A stretch of 64,000 nt of DNA from Synanceia verrucosa (lineage: Eukaryota > Chordata > Actinopteri > Perciformes > Synanceiidae), in contig CM056550.1 of the NCBI GenBank assembly GCA_029721515.1, forward strand, positions 24,936,619-25,000,618, given 5' to 3'. Below, in pieces: positions 40,223-53,753 of this stretch (positions are counted from its first letter, which is position 1; each line of letters begins with the position of its first letter). The translations under genes and the position numbers were made by a program. The notes below the pieces were generated by a model. The model did no database searches and was not told the DNA's origin. It saw only the letters and a list, made by a program, of their open reading frames with translations.

Positions 40223-41094
40223 TTTGTGCTTTGTTTTTTTCTGCACTGCTTGACAGAGCTGGCACAACACCCCCAACAGCATGAAGGGCACAACCACCGA
40301 CAGATGTGTCGTGTTGGCATTTCACCTTTTCGCTGAATCATTCTGGAACATTTGATGAGCTTTTTTATTAATATCTATTGTCTGTAGATAATGGAGATAA
40401 TTGCTCAACTTTACCATTTATTATGTCAGGAGCACTCCAGGTCAGTATTGTACAGGATGGTGGAAATGCCAAAACTGACTCCATGACAGTCTTTGTTAAA
40501 TTCTGTGTATTTCGTGCAAAAATAATACTCTGACACCAGGAAAGAATAAATGTTTGGACACGAGTTTGATCAGATGATCAGTTTGCATGCACATCGGGTT
40601 GGAAATTCGGTCCTCTTGTGTCAGCACAGCTAGCCAGCTAATATAGAAAACTAATTTAGAGCATGGCTTTGTATGTGGACCATAAAGCAGCCTTTAATGC
40701 CTGATATTTAACACATTAGCTATTGTCAAGCTGCTATGAATAATGAGTGCACTTGTCTGATGATGATCCTGACTGATCTCACACTTTGCTGTGAAGCTCA
40801 TTAGCTGCTCTCTCACTATTTGGGTCACAATCTTTGGCTGCAAACCAAACACTGTCTACAAGTGTCTCTAAGTGTCTCTTCAACAAAGTCCCTCAGGCCA
40901 GGTCACGAACAGGGAAAATATCTGCAAAACCAACCACTTTGGTCTCCTTCCATATGAGTCCATACTTCCTCCAAAACTTTCTCCTTTGTAGAGGCAAACT
41001 TTGTCAGGCCCTCCAGTGTGAGATTTGTTTACTCCTGGTTAAATTTGCAAGAGTTCCACCATAGTAAAATCCAATTTCAAGGACATCACCCTTT

Positions 41095-41096
<2 letters not shown>

Positions 41097-41130
<34 letters not shown>
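41097..41130. repeat. (TG)17 microsatellite
   Basis: An uninterrupted dinucleotide run in intergenic sequence, probably polymorphic. Confidence 0.95.
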
Positions 41131-41133
<3 letters not shown>

Positions 41134-42639
41134 CATATGCATGCCTGTATGTGCAGCTGCCTTGTTTTGTGTGTTCTTTGTCTCGTCTTGACTCCACAAA
41201 TTTGCCGCCTTCATTGTTGCGATGAGAGAACAGAAGGAGAAGCTTTAGCCCTCATGGACCCAGGGCACATATATTTTTAATCTGCTCAATTTTACATACT
41301 GTTTAAATGGATCCTGCATATTTAATGACTCACTCTCTCTCACTGACACGACAACCGTTATCCTGGTATTGCTATTGTGTTGCGTTTATTGGGTGGGTGA
41401 TGCTTGCTGCCAGCTTTATTTCACCAAATTCCCCTTCCTTGTTATGTTAAAAGTGAGGATTTGAGTAAAACCGAACTGATCGTAGAGCAGTGCTGTCAGC
41501 CATCTTCCACCCTCGGGGCATTAGGGTGTAGTTTTATGGCTACTGATGCAGTGCAAGCAGGAAAGGCATTAAAGATGCAGAAGGGGTGAGCCTCGGTGGT
41601 CACTGATCAGTGCTATACTTTATAGAGGAATTAAAATGAAAAATGGACCCCCTGCATAGTGTGTTTGTATCAAGATAATGGTGCAAATAATAATAATAAT
41701 ATGTGGAAAGCAGTACATCCAGATAGATTGCTGTGTGGCTCAAAACACAAAAGCAAATTTCCTTCCTTTGCAGAAAAGCATAATAAATTTTACATGTCAG
41801 ATATAGAATAATTACATTTGAACATTTGACCACATATGACTTGACATTACTGACATGTGGCTGGCTTTCCTTACAGGGAAACTTGTGATGCAGGTTGGAG
41901 GCTGGATTTTGAACCTGAAAGTTGTTATTAGTCTAATGTTGCATCTTTGTTGCTCATTCGCTTCACATTTCATTTAAATGCTTTGTGGGTAGGCAGTTAG
42001 ATTGAAAAACAGCAGGAGTCTGAATCCTGACAAACAAGACTGAGAACTACTTTTCTAGTTGTTGGTGTCATCGTCCTCCTATCTGAGAGCGATGGTTCAG
42101 TCCCGTTGACGCGGTAACTGCTGAATCATCCCTGAGAAAGTTACTTAAGTCCTAACCACAGGCAAAAAGAGAATTTGCCCCTGTGGAAATGAGACAAATT
42201 AATCAGGTACATTCAAGTGCATTTATTTTAAAGATGAGCCTGCAGATTTCATGCATGAGCTCCAAGGTTATAAGGCATGTATACAGACTGTTTCATATCT
42301 TTCATATTAGCATGTCACATCATTTTGTTTAACATCACCTTCAAAAAACTCTTCATTAATCTATATAATTATCTGTTTTCTCTCTATCTCTATATATCAC
42401 ATAGAGATGTGAGATCTACACTCTATGTAGACTGTTTCTAGAATATCATGTCTCCACCAGGGTTCCTTTAGGTTCATTTATAAACACAACATCCATTAGT
42501 GATGTGTGATGAGATTCAACTCAGACTTAATAGTTTTTGTCCTCCTTACATGCAGCTTAAGGCATGCATCTCTACTTGGCTAGCTGATATTTTTCTGTCA
42601 AATGTCTGTATGCTGACTCAAACTAAATTTCACCCGACA

Positions 42640-42850
42640 GGCAGAATTTTTAGCCATGCTAGTGGCATGCTTCTGGATATGGCAATGTCTTACAGACATT
42701 CATGTTTCCCAGTGAATGAAGTATACAGACTTTAATGATTCCCTCACTTCTCCTCCAGCAGCATCGTGATGTTGACGTTTCTGGTTTTTAGCGAAATATC
42801 TCAAGAGACTACAGATGATGTAGTATACGTGAAATATACTTAATAGAAGC
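42640..42850 (-). repeat. Inverted fragment of the 39395-39765 repeat family
   Basis: TTTTAGCCATGCTAGTGGCA, ATCGTGATGTTGACGTTTCT and GCGAAATATCTCAAGAGACT appear in the order expected for the reverse complement of the family's distal part. Recognition is from memory. The edges are approximate. Confidence 0.5.
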
Positions 42851-42972
42851 AGAACATGCTTTCAGATGTTTTTTTTTTTTTTGTGTGGCTCTTGAATCAA
42901 ACAACTTGAGTTTGTTACTGAATCTAAAAACAATATTTATCTAATGAGACTTTGGGGGAGAGATGTAATATA

Positions 42973-43005
<33 letters not shown>

Positions 43006-44343
43006 TCATTTTAAGATTTCCTATTTGAGACAAAAAAAATAAGATTGTGCATGATTAAAGATTGTAAAGTTGAGCAACTCTTATAACAAGATAAATAATC
43101 TAACATGCCTAAATCTAAGTTTTTTTTTTGTTTGTTTTTTTTAATCTTGGTAAGAATTAAATTATTTGCAGAGTTATTAGAATTCATCCTTGGGGAATAT
43201 AAATCTCTAAATTTACAAAATTTCATTGCAATCCATTCATTAGTTCTCTCACAATTCATTGACAGCTTTATCAGAGATTAATAACATGGTATTTTTTTTA
43301 GACTACATGTAGGTCTACCTTCCGTCCTGCGACCATTCCAGAAAAGTTTAATTATCCCTGACAAATTGATGGCTAAAAACTACAACCTCCATGTCCTGGG
43401 CCATCAGATGCACGTTCCTCTAGCGCTGCTGGCTTCTTCAGTATGTTCACTGCAGCTACCTCACACCTGTGGTGATGTCAGCCACCCATCCTCCTTTTGT
43501 TGGCTGTAAACTTCTTATGAGTTGTCCTCCATCTGTACTGAATCCAGTCTGCTTCTCCACTCAGCTATTATTTCTTCCCCTCCTTTGCACTCCTCTCATT
43601 CATGGTCACTCTCTCATTAGAGGAAGGTTTACATGGAGTTATACCAGGAGCTGCATCATATTGTGAGTGCAGCCTGGCTTGTTAGCTCAATCTGAAAAAC
43701 ACTACAGCTATGTTCCATTTTATTCAAACTGACCTGTAACTATGAACACACCTGGCTGTACTCTGGGTACAGTACTTATACACTAACACGTAAACATGTA
43801 CACATGAAGATAAAATGTAAAGCTGTCAATCCTTTGAGGTTGGGATAAAATGGAAAATATATGAGAACATTGTCCATGTGAAAGTCTAATGGTCTTTTTC
43901 TCTCTGCAGTCTTATATATTCTGGGTTATTTAGAGTTCATTTTTCCTACCTATGTTTTTCAGCTGCTTTTCTCATACAAATCCTCTCATCTTAATGGGAA
44001 GCAACTGACAATAGCTGAAAAATAGTTGCCATTAATACAGTGGAAAGCTGTAGCTACAGTACGCTCTGCAGTGGCTCCACAGTGGTACTCAGGTGTGGAG
44101 TGGTATGCCATCGAGGCAGGTGAGGCTGCAAGGACAGGAGGGATGAGTGTTTGTCAGACGTGTTCGCTCACTTCAAGTGAAGGCCAAAGAAAAGCCGCAA
44201 AGTGACATCTTTTACATTCTCTGCACCATCACCAAACATCTCTTTTGCCAAAGCAAAGGCTGACTCAGTGCTCTGTAGCCTGCAACTTTCTCCCCTAACT
44301 TCATGTTGCCGGTCCGTTACATGGCGGCAGCTGGTAAACAGAG

Positions 44344-45222
44344 TTTAAAGGGGGTAGTTCAGTATTTTCGACATGGGGCCTCATTTCCAAGTGAGCCGGA
44401 GTGTTGGAGACGTGTGGAGACGGTTTTAAAAAAAATCATTCAGTCCTTCTAGTTGCAGAGTTCACTGGTGCTAGGCTAACGCAAGTCAATGGTTCTAGTT
44501 TAGCCTGTCATTAAAAACAGTCTAATCCACTCCACAGTGCACCCGAGGCAAATCAGTTATAATGCCAGACTATCAATGTAAATGTCTGTGTTGATAGAAT
44601 AATTTTAGACATTTTGAAGGATTTATGTCTCAGCAGCAGCAGAGAGTTCAACAGTGGCGGAGTGATATCACCCAGCAGTTAGGTTATTGGAGCTATAATC
44701 GTTTGTATACCTTGCATTCCTCCTCCGTCTGCATTTGTGTGCAATTTCTGCACTGGCACCACCATTCTCCAGTTCTTCTATCCCCATTTTCTGCAGCTCC
44801 AGCAGGGGCTGTCTCTAAAGATGCTTCTTTGTGTACTCTACATTGTCTATCAATGACAGCTGCATGTAAACAAACTATTATAGATCCGGTAACCTAGCTG
44901 TTCGGTGATATCAGGAAGTATAGTACACCGCTGCTGCCTTCAAAATGCAAGGTTAGTTTTATGTCTAAAATTATTCTATCAACTCAGACATTATAACTGA
45001 TTTGCCTCGGGTGCATTGTGGAGTGGGCTAGACTGTTTTTAATGACAGACTAAACTAGATCCATTGACTTGTGTTAGCCTTGCACCGGTAAACTCTGCAA
45101 CTAGAAAGAGTGAATGATTTATTTTTTTTTTATTTTTTATTTTTTTTTAAATCTTTCTCCACAGGTCTCCAACCCTCCGGAAATGAGGCCCAGTGTCAAA
45201 AATCCTGAACTACCACTTTAAA
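44344..45222. mobile_element. Large fold-back (long inverted repeat) element
   Basis: The left arm begins TTTAAAGGGGGTAGTTCAG and runs to about 44612. The right arm (about 44961-45222) is its diverged reverse complement, ending CTGAACTACCACTTTAAA. Matching internal blocks include GGCCTCATTTCC, GTTGCAGAGTT/AACTCTGCAAC, and GATTTGCCTCGGGTGCA opposite TGCACCCGAGGCAAATC. CAGAG occurs just outside both ends, a possible remnant of a target-site duplication. The loop has no transposase ORF, so it is non-autonomous. Confidence 0.8.
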
Positions 45223-46914
45223 TCAGAGTTGCAAGTTGGAAATTCAAGCGTGTTTAAGTCCTATAGTGTCAGCACAGCTAGCCAGCAGGCATATTCTTTG
45301 CATGATAATGATAATAGATGTATGTGGACTTTATATAAATAACACGAGTCTGACCAGCTCTTATTAACCACCGTTCGTGCATTTGTGATTGAATTAGCAC
45401 GCAGACGTTATTATATATACAAGTGCTCCTCCATCTGTGTGGACGTCCTCTCCCTCCCGACTAGAGGTCTGCCCTGGTCTTACCTCAGGCGTGTGGTGCG
45501 ACCTCGCCCTCCCTGCATGGCGACATGGCAGCGATGCTGTGAAATGTCACTTTTCCGTTGCTCACAGAGGCAGCGCATCGCTGCAGGGCCTTATCCATGG
45601 TGGTGGGAAACAAATGGAACAAGAGTCACTGTTAAAGGTCAGACTGTGGAACACAGCCCAGTACAGCTGTATTCATTTTTGGTATGAGGGGAATATATTC
45701 ATATTATATAAGATGTTGATATTTGATGCTGAATAGTTTTAATTCATTTTTGTAAATGTGGAAATGATGGCAGCAAGTACTGATTCCAGTACTTGTTGAT
45801 GGCTGGTTTTGTCCATAAAAGTAAGCTATTTTGAAAAAGCATGGTTACAAGGCATTATATCACTATTTAAGCCCATTTAAGAACACAAGTATGTGAATTT
45901 TGTCCCAAAACAACAGACAATCCTGTGAATGGGTCAGGGCTCATAGAAATGGAAAGCAAGCTCCTGTTGCACTGTTATAAGGCTTTATAGAGAAAAAGGA
46001 AGAAACTGCACCTTAACAGCAGGCAATTTTGATTGATGCTGCAGTCATTAAGTAGCCAACAACGGCAGGTCAAAGCAGTACTTAACACCACCGTCATTGA
46101 GCAGTAATGAATGAATGGTTTACTATGTCTTTGTACTTGATGAAGGCCGGTCAGTTCCATTTTAATTTGACACAAAAAATGAGCAATTGAGCAATTTCAG
46201 AAGTGATTCATTGTTAGCATTTTTTTTTGTCGCTCCATTCTTCAGTGTGTTGACTGGTCGGTCTGATGATTTGGATTAGAAATGTAACATCTCAACAAAT
46301 ATAGAATGGGTCGCCATTAAATTTGGAACAGACCAGGGTTATAATGAAATTAAAATGAAATAAAAAATAAGCAGTGAAAAACACTGTAAAACTTAATAAA
46401 AATTATATCCTTAAGAAAATATTAACTAAACTGAAACAAAATGACTTGGTTAAAAATAAATAAATAAATAAATTCACTATTTTTTTTATTTTTTATTTTT
46501 TTATGTTGGCGTTTGGTACCCTGGTACAGACATTCATGACAGTAATACCTTAACGTTTCATCTAGTCTCAGCTGTACCTTGTGTTTGGCGCTAGCAGCAT
46601 AACTGTAAGCATGTTGGATTTATGGTTTTATCTAATTTTATTTCTTCCTTCTTATGTGCTGTCAATTCAGATTTGAAATCTTTTTCAAAATAAAAGTTAT
46701 ATCTTCTCCAACGGGAGACGACTTTTTTCTGAAACAGAATGTTCAGAGCTGGAAACGACTTTGTTCACCACTGAACTATGATCCAAAACAAGGTATAATA
46801 AATACAAGATTTTCCCATACACTTCCATTTTGGGTATAATAATTCAATTAAAATTAAGGCCAAATCAAATTAAATTACATATTAAAGATGTCCCAACATT
46901 CAGCAGAGCACTTT

Positions 46915-46920
46915 TTTATT
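46915..46920 (-). terminator. rnd2: Candidate rnd2 polyadenylation signal
   Basis: AATAAA reads on the minus strand, 0.8 kb beyond the rnd2 stop codon. It gives a plausible 3' UTR of about 46.9-47.7 kb. It is not proven to be used. Confidence 0.4.
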
Positions 46921-47714
46921 TCATGATCACATGTACAACATAACAGTCGCCCTCTTTGCTCGCTCACTTCCCTTCCCAGTGGGGATTATTATAACAATTT
47001 TAATTTCACAATGCTGTAGTCTTATGTAGTGAGTGTTTTTTTTTTTAGTTTTTAATATTAAAAGCACTTGTGGTTTTAATATTGATCAATTAGTGTCATC
47101 TCAGCCCACAAGCTTTTTTGTCTGTTCAGATTTTCAACTTGTTATATGAAATGGAACAGCAGAGTTCATTCCTAACATGTACATGTAACTCAGAGCAGCT
47201 TGTGTGCATCGTATTGTGCTTCATTTACTGACACACTTAAAGAGATATTAGCATTTCAAAACAGGAAACAACACAACAGAGGTCAACCAGCACTGAAACT
47301 GCTGGCTCCTGAAAGGTGATCTTTTTAATTATTATTTTTTCACTTTCATCCCCACACACACTTTTTTTTTTAACTGTCCTTGTTTCTTTTACCAACCAGC
47401 CTGTTTGTGTCCATGACCATTTTTGTCCACTTGTGAGAGTAAAAGCATTAAAGAAAATCAACTTTTGCCACAACTATGATCTCCTCTGATGAGAACACGG
47501 CCACTGAGAACAAATAGCAAGGAGAGTTTTGCTAAAGATGGACAAATAATTCGTCAAAGAACTCCACAGGATAGCATTTGTTCTTGTTTTCATGACATTG
47601 TCCTTTAAGCAGTGCAAATATCTGACAAGAATTCACCAATAAATTAAGTTCATGTGCTGCATGGTTTCATGTCCATCGGCACGCACAGGTCAGGCTGCTG
47701 GGTAGACTCTGGTC

Positions 47715-50700
47715 CTACATGAGCACGCAGCTTTTGGCCCGGTCCTTTCTAATGGCAGGTGGGTGCTCATGAATCTCAGTCCGGGGCGGCTGCTGGGACA
47801 CCCGCTTGAGTCCATGACGTGAGGCAACACGTTTGAGCTGAGGCCGATGGATACGGGACACAGATGCCAGGGTAGTGACGTGGAAAACATCACGGACGCT
47901 GTTCTCCGAATATTTTGATGTGCACTCTGTGTAGGCCACGGCTCCGATCTGCCTCGCCAAATTAGTTCCCTAAAAACAGAGAAAAATACATAATATGGCT
48001 CTGTCAAGAGGACGAGTGAACAGTGAAAACAGAGGCCCCACGTTGACAATTTGCAACATTAATATTAATTTCTAGTTGATTTCTGGCCATCTAATGTCTG
48101 TAAATCCAATATTTATTTATTTATTTTTTTATCTCTGGGTTTGGTCTCCACCATCTCCCGAGAGAAATATCTGGCTCTTAAGGTTTTTGTTCTTTTTGCA
48201 GCTGATGGAAAAAAGGTTGATGCGAAGACTGAGACTGAACCAAGACTGCAAATTGTAGTAAAACCAAAAGTTAAATCTTAAAGACCATGAAATGTCCACC
48301 GCCAGAAACATCTCTTTCTCTCCTATGAAAAGATAAGAGCAGCTTCAAACTTATCTAGCCGAGTGCTTCAGCTTGTGTTTTGTTTGTTGTCCAAAAGAGG
48401 GTGACTCACCTAGAGAGCTGCTGAGAGCTAGTACTTAGAGATATAACAAACAAATACTGTGTATGTGTGCGACAGAGACAGATGGCTCATGAGGTGGAAA
48501 TGATGCATCCATTTTTTGCATCCTTAAATGTCCTTAAACCATGTTGAACTTCTGGTAATACTGTTTGAAGCCTTGTGTGATTCAATAGTATCAAAATATG
48601 AATGCTTTGTTTTTGCTGTACTGTATTGTGAATGCACATAAATGCACATTGCAGCTTAAAACTTTATTATTATCACCATTTGTTACATGCTGTTAGACTG
48701 CTCTTACCATATCCTTTTGTGGATATCAGACCATTGGCCATGTACAGTAAACACTTCCCTCTTAATAAAGGCTTCGGCTCTTAGAAGCATGATAGCTAGC
48801 TGGGGCATACAATGAAGCTAGGGTCCTCCACACAGCTATGAAATATTCAAGGCCTATCTGTGCAACTGTAAAACCTGAGTGCAAAAACTCAGTTTATTCC
48901 CTGTGGTGGTTATCAGCATCTTGTGCTTTTGTTTTGCTCACCTGTTCTCCAACAGCAGTGATGTTTTTGGGTGTCTCGTACAGTGATAAAGGAGGAATTT
49001 AGATTTTGTAGATTCAACCAATGTTTTCTTCTTTTGATCTTATAAATAGCCTTCAATGTTGCTTTCTCACTTTCTTCCTTTCTTCTTACTAGAGTGCGTC
49101 ATCAATTGGATTCATCAACTTCTTTGGCAGTTGTTTAACAGTGTGGGTGTTCAGCCGTCAGTGTTAGAGATATTCTGTATTGAAGGAGTATCTAGCAGTC
49201 AGATGTGGTAATAATATTCCTCTTCTAAGAAAAACATTAAAGGCCTGAGCTGTGCTTCCAGGGAGGAAACGTTCCAAGGCTTCAAGTCTCTATTTTGATG
49301 CCTTTAAGCTGATTACAGCAGTAGTCATACAGTTCATGTGCAGTTGGAGAATGCACTTTCCCCTGGGGATCACATCAGCTGGTCAAGTGACTGACATGTA
49401 AATGTTCCAGGCTGGGTGGGATGGACACACAGTTCAGTTTGAGACGCACCCAAAGTGTTTCACTATTAAAATATTGAATTATTTTCACATCGTTTTAACG
49501 GAGCTACTGTACTGGACCCATATCAGAGTAAACTAAACAAGATATATTTTGGGATGATTATTTCAAATGTGCATTAATTAGGACTGCACTGGAAAGCTAC
49601 AGTACACATCCAGCTAAACAAGGTAAACATGGCCTCACGGTGAGGATTTTAGTCAGAGCGGATGGAAAAGAAAATTGCTGTTGTTACAGTTTCAGGAAAA
49701 AGAGCTGGTGTAATCAGAGGTTTCTCTTAATTTGAAGCTAAATCACTTATCCAGAGAAAGTAATCTGAGATCTTGATCGACCAATTTCGGTATGACTTTT
49801 GCTTTGCCTGCGGTATGGGAAAATATTAATGTTGACAGAAGGCTGCCAAGAAGTGTGAATTCACATTTACATGAAAATAGGCTATTAAAATTCATGCATG
49901 CCATGCCGCTGTTCATCGCTCCAAGACACAAACAAAACAATTGTATTATCGTATATCCGTCTGTTTGTCTGTATCTTTGTTCAGTCCCAGCTCTTTTGTT
50001 CTCCTTGTGCTTCCATATTTGTGGAAGTTACGATCTAAAGCAAAAGCCATTCTTCCAATTCATTTTTTGTTTACTTGCACAAGGGAGCAAAAGTAATAGG
50101 CGTTGTTTGTCTGGGATGCTACTATTAATTTTGTAGGTTAGTCAATGTTACTATAGGCAAATGAAAATTGCTGCAGCGGAAAATTACAGAGGACTGTACG
50201 TTTAAAAACTTCATGGTTGTTCCAAATGCTACGCTGCTAAATATATTAAATCAATACTGTTCACGTATTCACTGATGCAACATTGCTCTTGTATTGTTAG
50301 GCGATGGGAGCAGGAATAGCAGCTCTTTTCAAGCAAGCTGTTGAAGCAAACAGAAAAGGAGAGGTGAGTGGTGTTTCCTCTGCGCTCCTCACCTGTTCGT
50401 GTGTGACAGGAATGAGTCTGTGTTTGGAAAGCTCTCTCATGACGTTGAGGTCCGTCCTCATGTCCAACTTGCAGCCGACCAGCACGACTTTGGCGTTGGG
50501 ACAGAACTCCTGCGTCTCCCCCTGCCACTGTGTATCAACAGATAAATGCAGATGAATGCAGGATCATTATAAATCAAATATATTAAATGGGCATAATAGA
50601 CAACATCTAATTTCTTTACTTCCCTTCATGATTCCACTCTAAATTAGAAGGAAAAAAATAGACAGTAAATGTTTTGTTAGCTACAACATGAGCTCATAAC

Positions 50701-53700
50701 AGCGTGATGCTCGTGGTCATAAAAGCTGGAAGTAGACAGACCACAGACATGAGTCAAACTATTTCTCTCTATTGTTTTCTTTCTCTCTGAGACTCATTAT
50801 CTTCTCACACCATGGCACAGACAACCACTTTGAGCATTGCTGCTCCATTTGTTCTCCCTTACAAAGAGATCTTTTTCTCCTGGATGCCTGTGTCGCTGCT
50901 GTTTCGGGTTGTAGCTGTAGCGAGTTGTGCAGAGTGTGCTGTTGCCTTTCAATAGTCTGCTCCGCCAAACAGTGTGCAACTGGTGAATAGCAGCGATTTA
51001 GATGAGTCACAAAGGATTCATGGGAAAAACAGCTTATTGTTTGTGTTAATGTTGAGATTTGGTCAGAATCTCGTAAATAGAGCAGTCATTGGTTAGCGTG
51101 TGGTTCATCAAAGGAAGAAAATAGAGGCTGGTTATTTTCGATAACTTTGTATGACATGGACTACACTTTGACAATAATCAAAACCACCAGGAGAGCACAT
51201 AGCCGTCATTGAGGACACTGAGGTTATACTGTCAGTAATTAAATGCTGTATACTGTATATAAGAAGAAAGCAGTCACCGTTACATCACCCATTGCTTTAT
51301 GCACTGCCATTTTGAAGCCTTGAATTCTGCATTTTGGCCGTCGCCATCTTGGTTATTTGCAACCATATGTGACATGAGCACAACTGAACATTTCTAGATA
51401 ACCAAAAACATGGTAATTAACAACGTGGAAGGGTCAAAGTTGTGAGATGAAAACATGTACTATACCCAGATTGGATGATGCTATGGTAGAAACCTGTTAA
51501 TCACAAGGATCCCCCCTATTTTACTCTATGGGAGCATAATTAACGAAATGAACCTCGTGTTGCACTGACGAAAACTTGATACTAGCCTAGTTTCTTAAAA
51601 CTAGCGGTTGGTTTCACTGGAAGAATCTGAACTCTGAACTGAAATATTGGCTCCAGCTGTCACCAGGTTTATATAAGCTCATGAAAATGTTGTTTTGAGT
51701 CCCATGTGCATCAATGTTGTGCTCAAATGATATTTCTATGTACTATTCATACTGACTGACCCTGGGGTGATTACAATTATAAATCCTTTCATCAACAGCC
51801 AGAGAGTGCGTGTCTGTCATCTTCTGCTAGTCTGCTTGTGTTTGTACAGCTGCTGGTCTTCATATGTGCATGTTGGAAAGGTGTTTGGATGTTAAGCTTG
51901 TCTTATCACAGCTTTCATAATCTCCAACATTTCCCTCACAAATAGCCTGATACTTCAGCCCAGGCAGACGGTGGGATGGAAAGACAGAAAGGAGGTAGAA
52001 AGCAGGAGATGCCGCAGTGCTGGCAGGCTTCTAGTCAGAAAGTTATGCGGAAAAGGTGAGAAGATGTTGCCAGCTGCAAAGGAAAGGTTGAAGTGTTAAA
52101 AGAAAAAAGGTGATAGCCGGGTAGAGACTTGGATAACATCCTAGAGTGAGAAATGCTAGCTGAGCAATGGAACGAGGATTAGAAGAGAGATTGGACTGAA
52201 GAGAACAAAGGATATAAAAAGGAGAAGTGATGAGGAGTCAAGGGGGAGTTTGTAACTTAGTATTACTGAGAAAAAATTTCTCTGAAAGGAAAATCGGTGG
52301 GCCTAAGAATTGGTTATGCGGAGAGCTGTCAAATATGGTAGAAGAAAGAAGTGCTAAGTACTGCAAAGGCGTTATTAAGCTAGTGGATTGCAATGCCAAA
52401 GTTAATGGAAACGAAACATGGTGCCACTTAAATTAGACAGAATAAGGACAAGTTTCTTTGTTTTGTCTCTAAAATTTGAATAGAGTGACCCATCAACGTG
52501 TCACTTTGGCATCCTAGGCATGCACTGTGAGATCAGTTTATTCACCACTATTCCTGAGGTCATCTAATGAGGTCAAAGTTCAAGTTAGCTCTCAAGTGGA
52601 GCCCCTGTAGATGTGAGAATTTGTCCCACATAAAAGATAAGTGTTTTTGTCTTGTATTGATGATGTCATTGATGAGTGATGGCGCTCGCGGCAGGAATGT
52701 CTGCGGACCGAAAGGTCAAACGCTCCAACGCGTGATGTTCACAACTCCCATATGTTCGTTTGCAGTTAAAATGAAGATTTATTGATAAATAAAATGTTAC
52801 AGTCTTAAAGGTTTCAGGTATTTTTTTTAGAATAGTTGTGTGTAGATTAAGTTAGTTATTGGCTGCTGAGCTCATTCTTCAGGATGACATAATGTATATT
52901 ATAGAATAAATGAAGGCCTTTGTAAATTCAGCCAAAGTTAATTTGAGGCTTCAGGGGTTAGTGGAAATGAGCAGACATTTTCCAAAGACAACGAGAAAGG
53001 GGTCTCTCGTCTTGATGAACCTACCCGAATCTGCAGCTCCCCTCAGCTTTACAGAGCTGTATAGCAGGTTCAGCTCATTATTTATCTGTTTAACCAGCTT
53101 CCTTTTTGGACTGCAGCAAGCAGCTGTCAGTGAAAAAGCTCTAAAACGCCACTGTACCCTGCTCATTAGCACTGAACAGCAGAGAGACGTAGAGTGTTTA
53201 GCAGCTAAAGAGATATTTTAGTGAGGCGTTGGTCGAGAACAAAAAAAGAAGTTCAAGGGAGAGTGAATATCGAACTAGAGGCGCAACTCCAAACTGACGA
53301 TAATGTGCCTCTGTCACTGCTGGATGTGTAAATAACAAACTGTTCACCGTATCAATTTCAAAGGTGACGATATTATAATAATGTTATAATTCAATATTGT
53401 TCAAACCCAAGTGGCCAAAAATAAGACCACAGCTGTAGTGCAGTGAAGAAATAGCTTTATGGCCAGGAGGAGAAATGACCATAACTCTCTTATTGGACAC
53501 ATGAGTACTGTTTTAAGATCAGGACCTGATCCTTTAAGGCCGCTCGGATGATCGCAGGCCTGATGAGAAATAAAATGTACCTATCAAATAATGTCAGCTT
53601 TGTAAGCAAAGGAAAAAAAGACAGGTGTTAATGTGACACTGACCTTTTTCAGCACGCTATCCAGTGTTTCTGGACGGCTGATGTCAAAGCAGATGAGGAC

Positions 53701-53753
53701 AGCGTCTGAGTCAGGATATGCTAACGGCCGCACATTGTCATAGTAGGCTGAAC
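47715..53753 (-). CDS. rnd2: Rho family GTPase RND2, last three coding exons (5' part outside window)
   Basis: Atypical Rho GTPase of the Rnd subfamily, constitutively GTP-bound, acting on actin and membrane traffic and best known for neuronal migration. Minus-strand exons: 53753-53644, 50527-50393, 47969-47715 (stop 47717-47715), joining in phase. Visible are SAYYDNVRPLAYPDSDAVLI (after the switch II glycine), DISRPETLDSVLKK, the guanine-specificity region LVGCKLDMRTDL, PVTHEQ, and a basic tail ending in the CAAX box CVLM. The KDRAKSC tail and EIHEHPPAIRKD favour RND2 over RND1 or RND3. About 64 N-terminal residues (P-loop and switch I) are missing. I could not find them between 53.8 and 64 kb on the minus strand, so the next intron probably exceeds 10 kb. 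The gene converges on brca1, as in mammals. Confidence 0.93.
51245..51800 (+). repeat. Teleost interspersed repeat in rnd2 intron
   Basis: Blocks such as CATCACCCATTGC, CACTGCCATTTTGAAGCCTT and TTTTGGCCGTCGCCATCTTG, followed by CCCCTATTTTACTCTATGGG, occur in the order of a widespread fish repeat as I recall it. It has no ORF. Boundaries are approximate. Confidence 0.6.
52850..53240. repeat. Probable DNA-transposon-derived repeat in rnd2 intron
   Basis: It contains CCCTCAGCTTTACAGAGCTG and GTGTTTAGCAGCTAAAGAGA. These resemble blocks in the segment at 57030-57530 and in a common fish repeat. The class is inferred and the edges are uncertain. Confidence 0.4.

Larger units (their letters stand above)
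36521..46914. other. Gene-poor intergenic sequence between convergent brca1 and rnd2
   Basis: About 10.4 kb is without a recognisable exon on either strand. Open frames here are short and show no family motifs. Contents are interspersed repeats, microsatellites, long poly-T runs (39001-39020 and about 42976-43001) and a large fold-back element at 44344-45222, listed separately. Confidence 0.6.

Noticed and set aside
39956..40297. Open frames with poly-Gln or poly-Val tracts
   Set aside because: They come from the (TTG)8 repeat in intergenic sequence. Flanking residues show no homology that I recognise.
44625..44897. 90-residue open frame inside the fold-back element
   Set aside because: It starts in one arm and reads through the loop. 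Composition and lack of motifs suggest non-coding repeat sequence.
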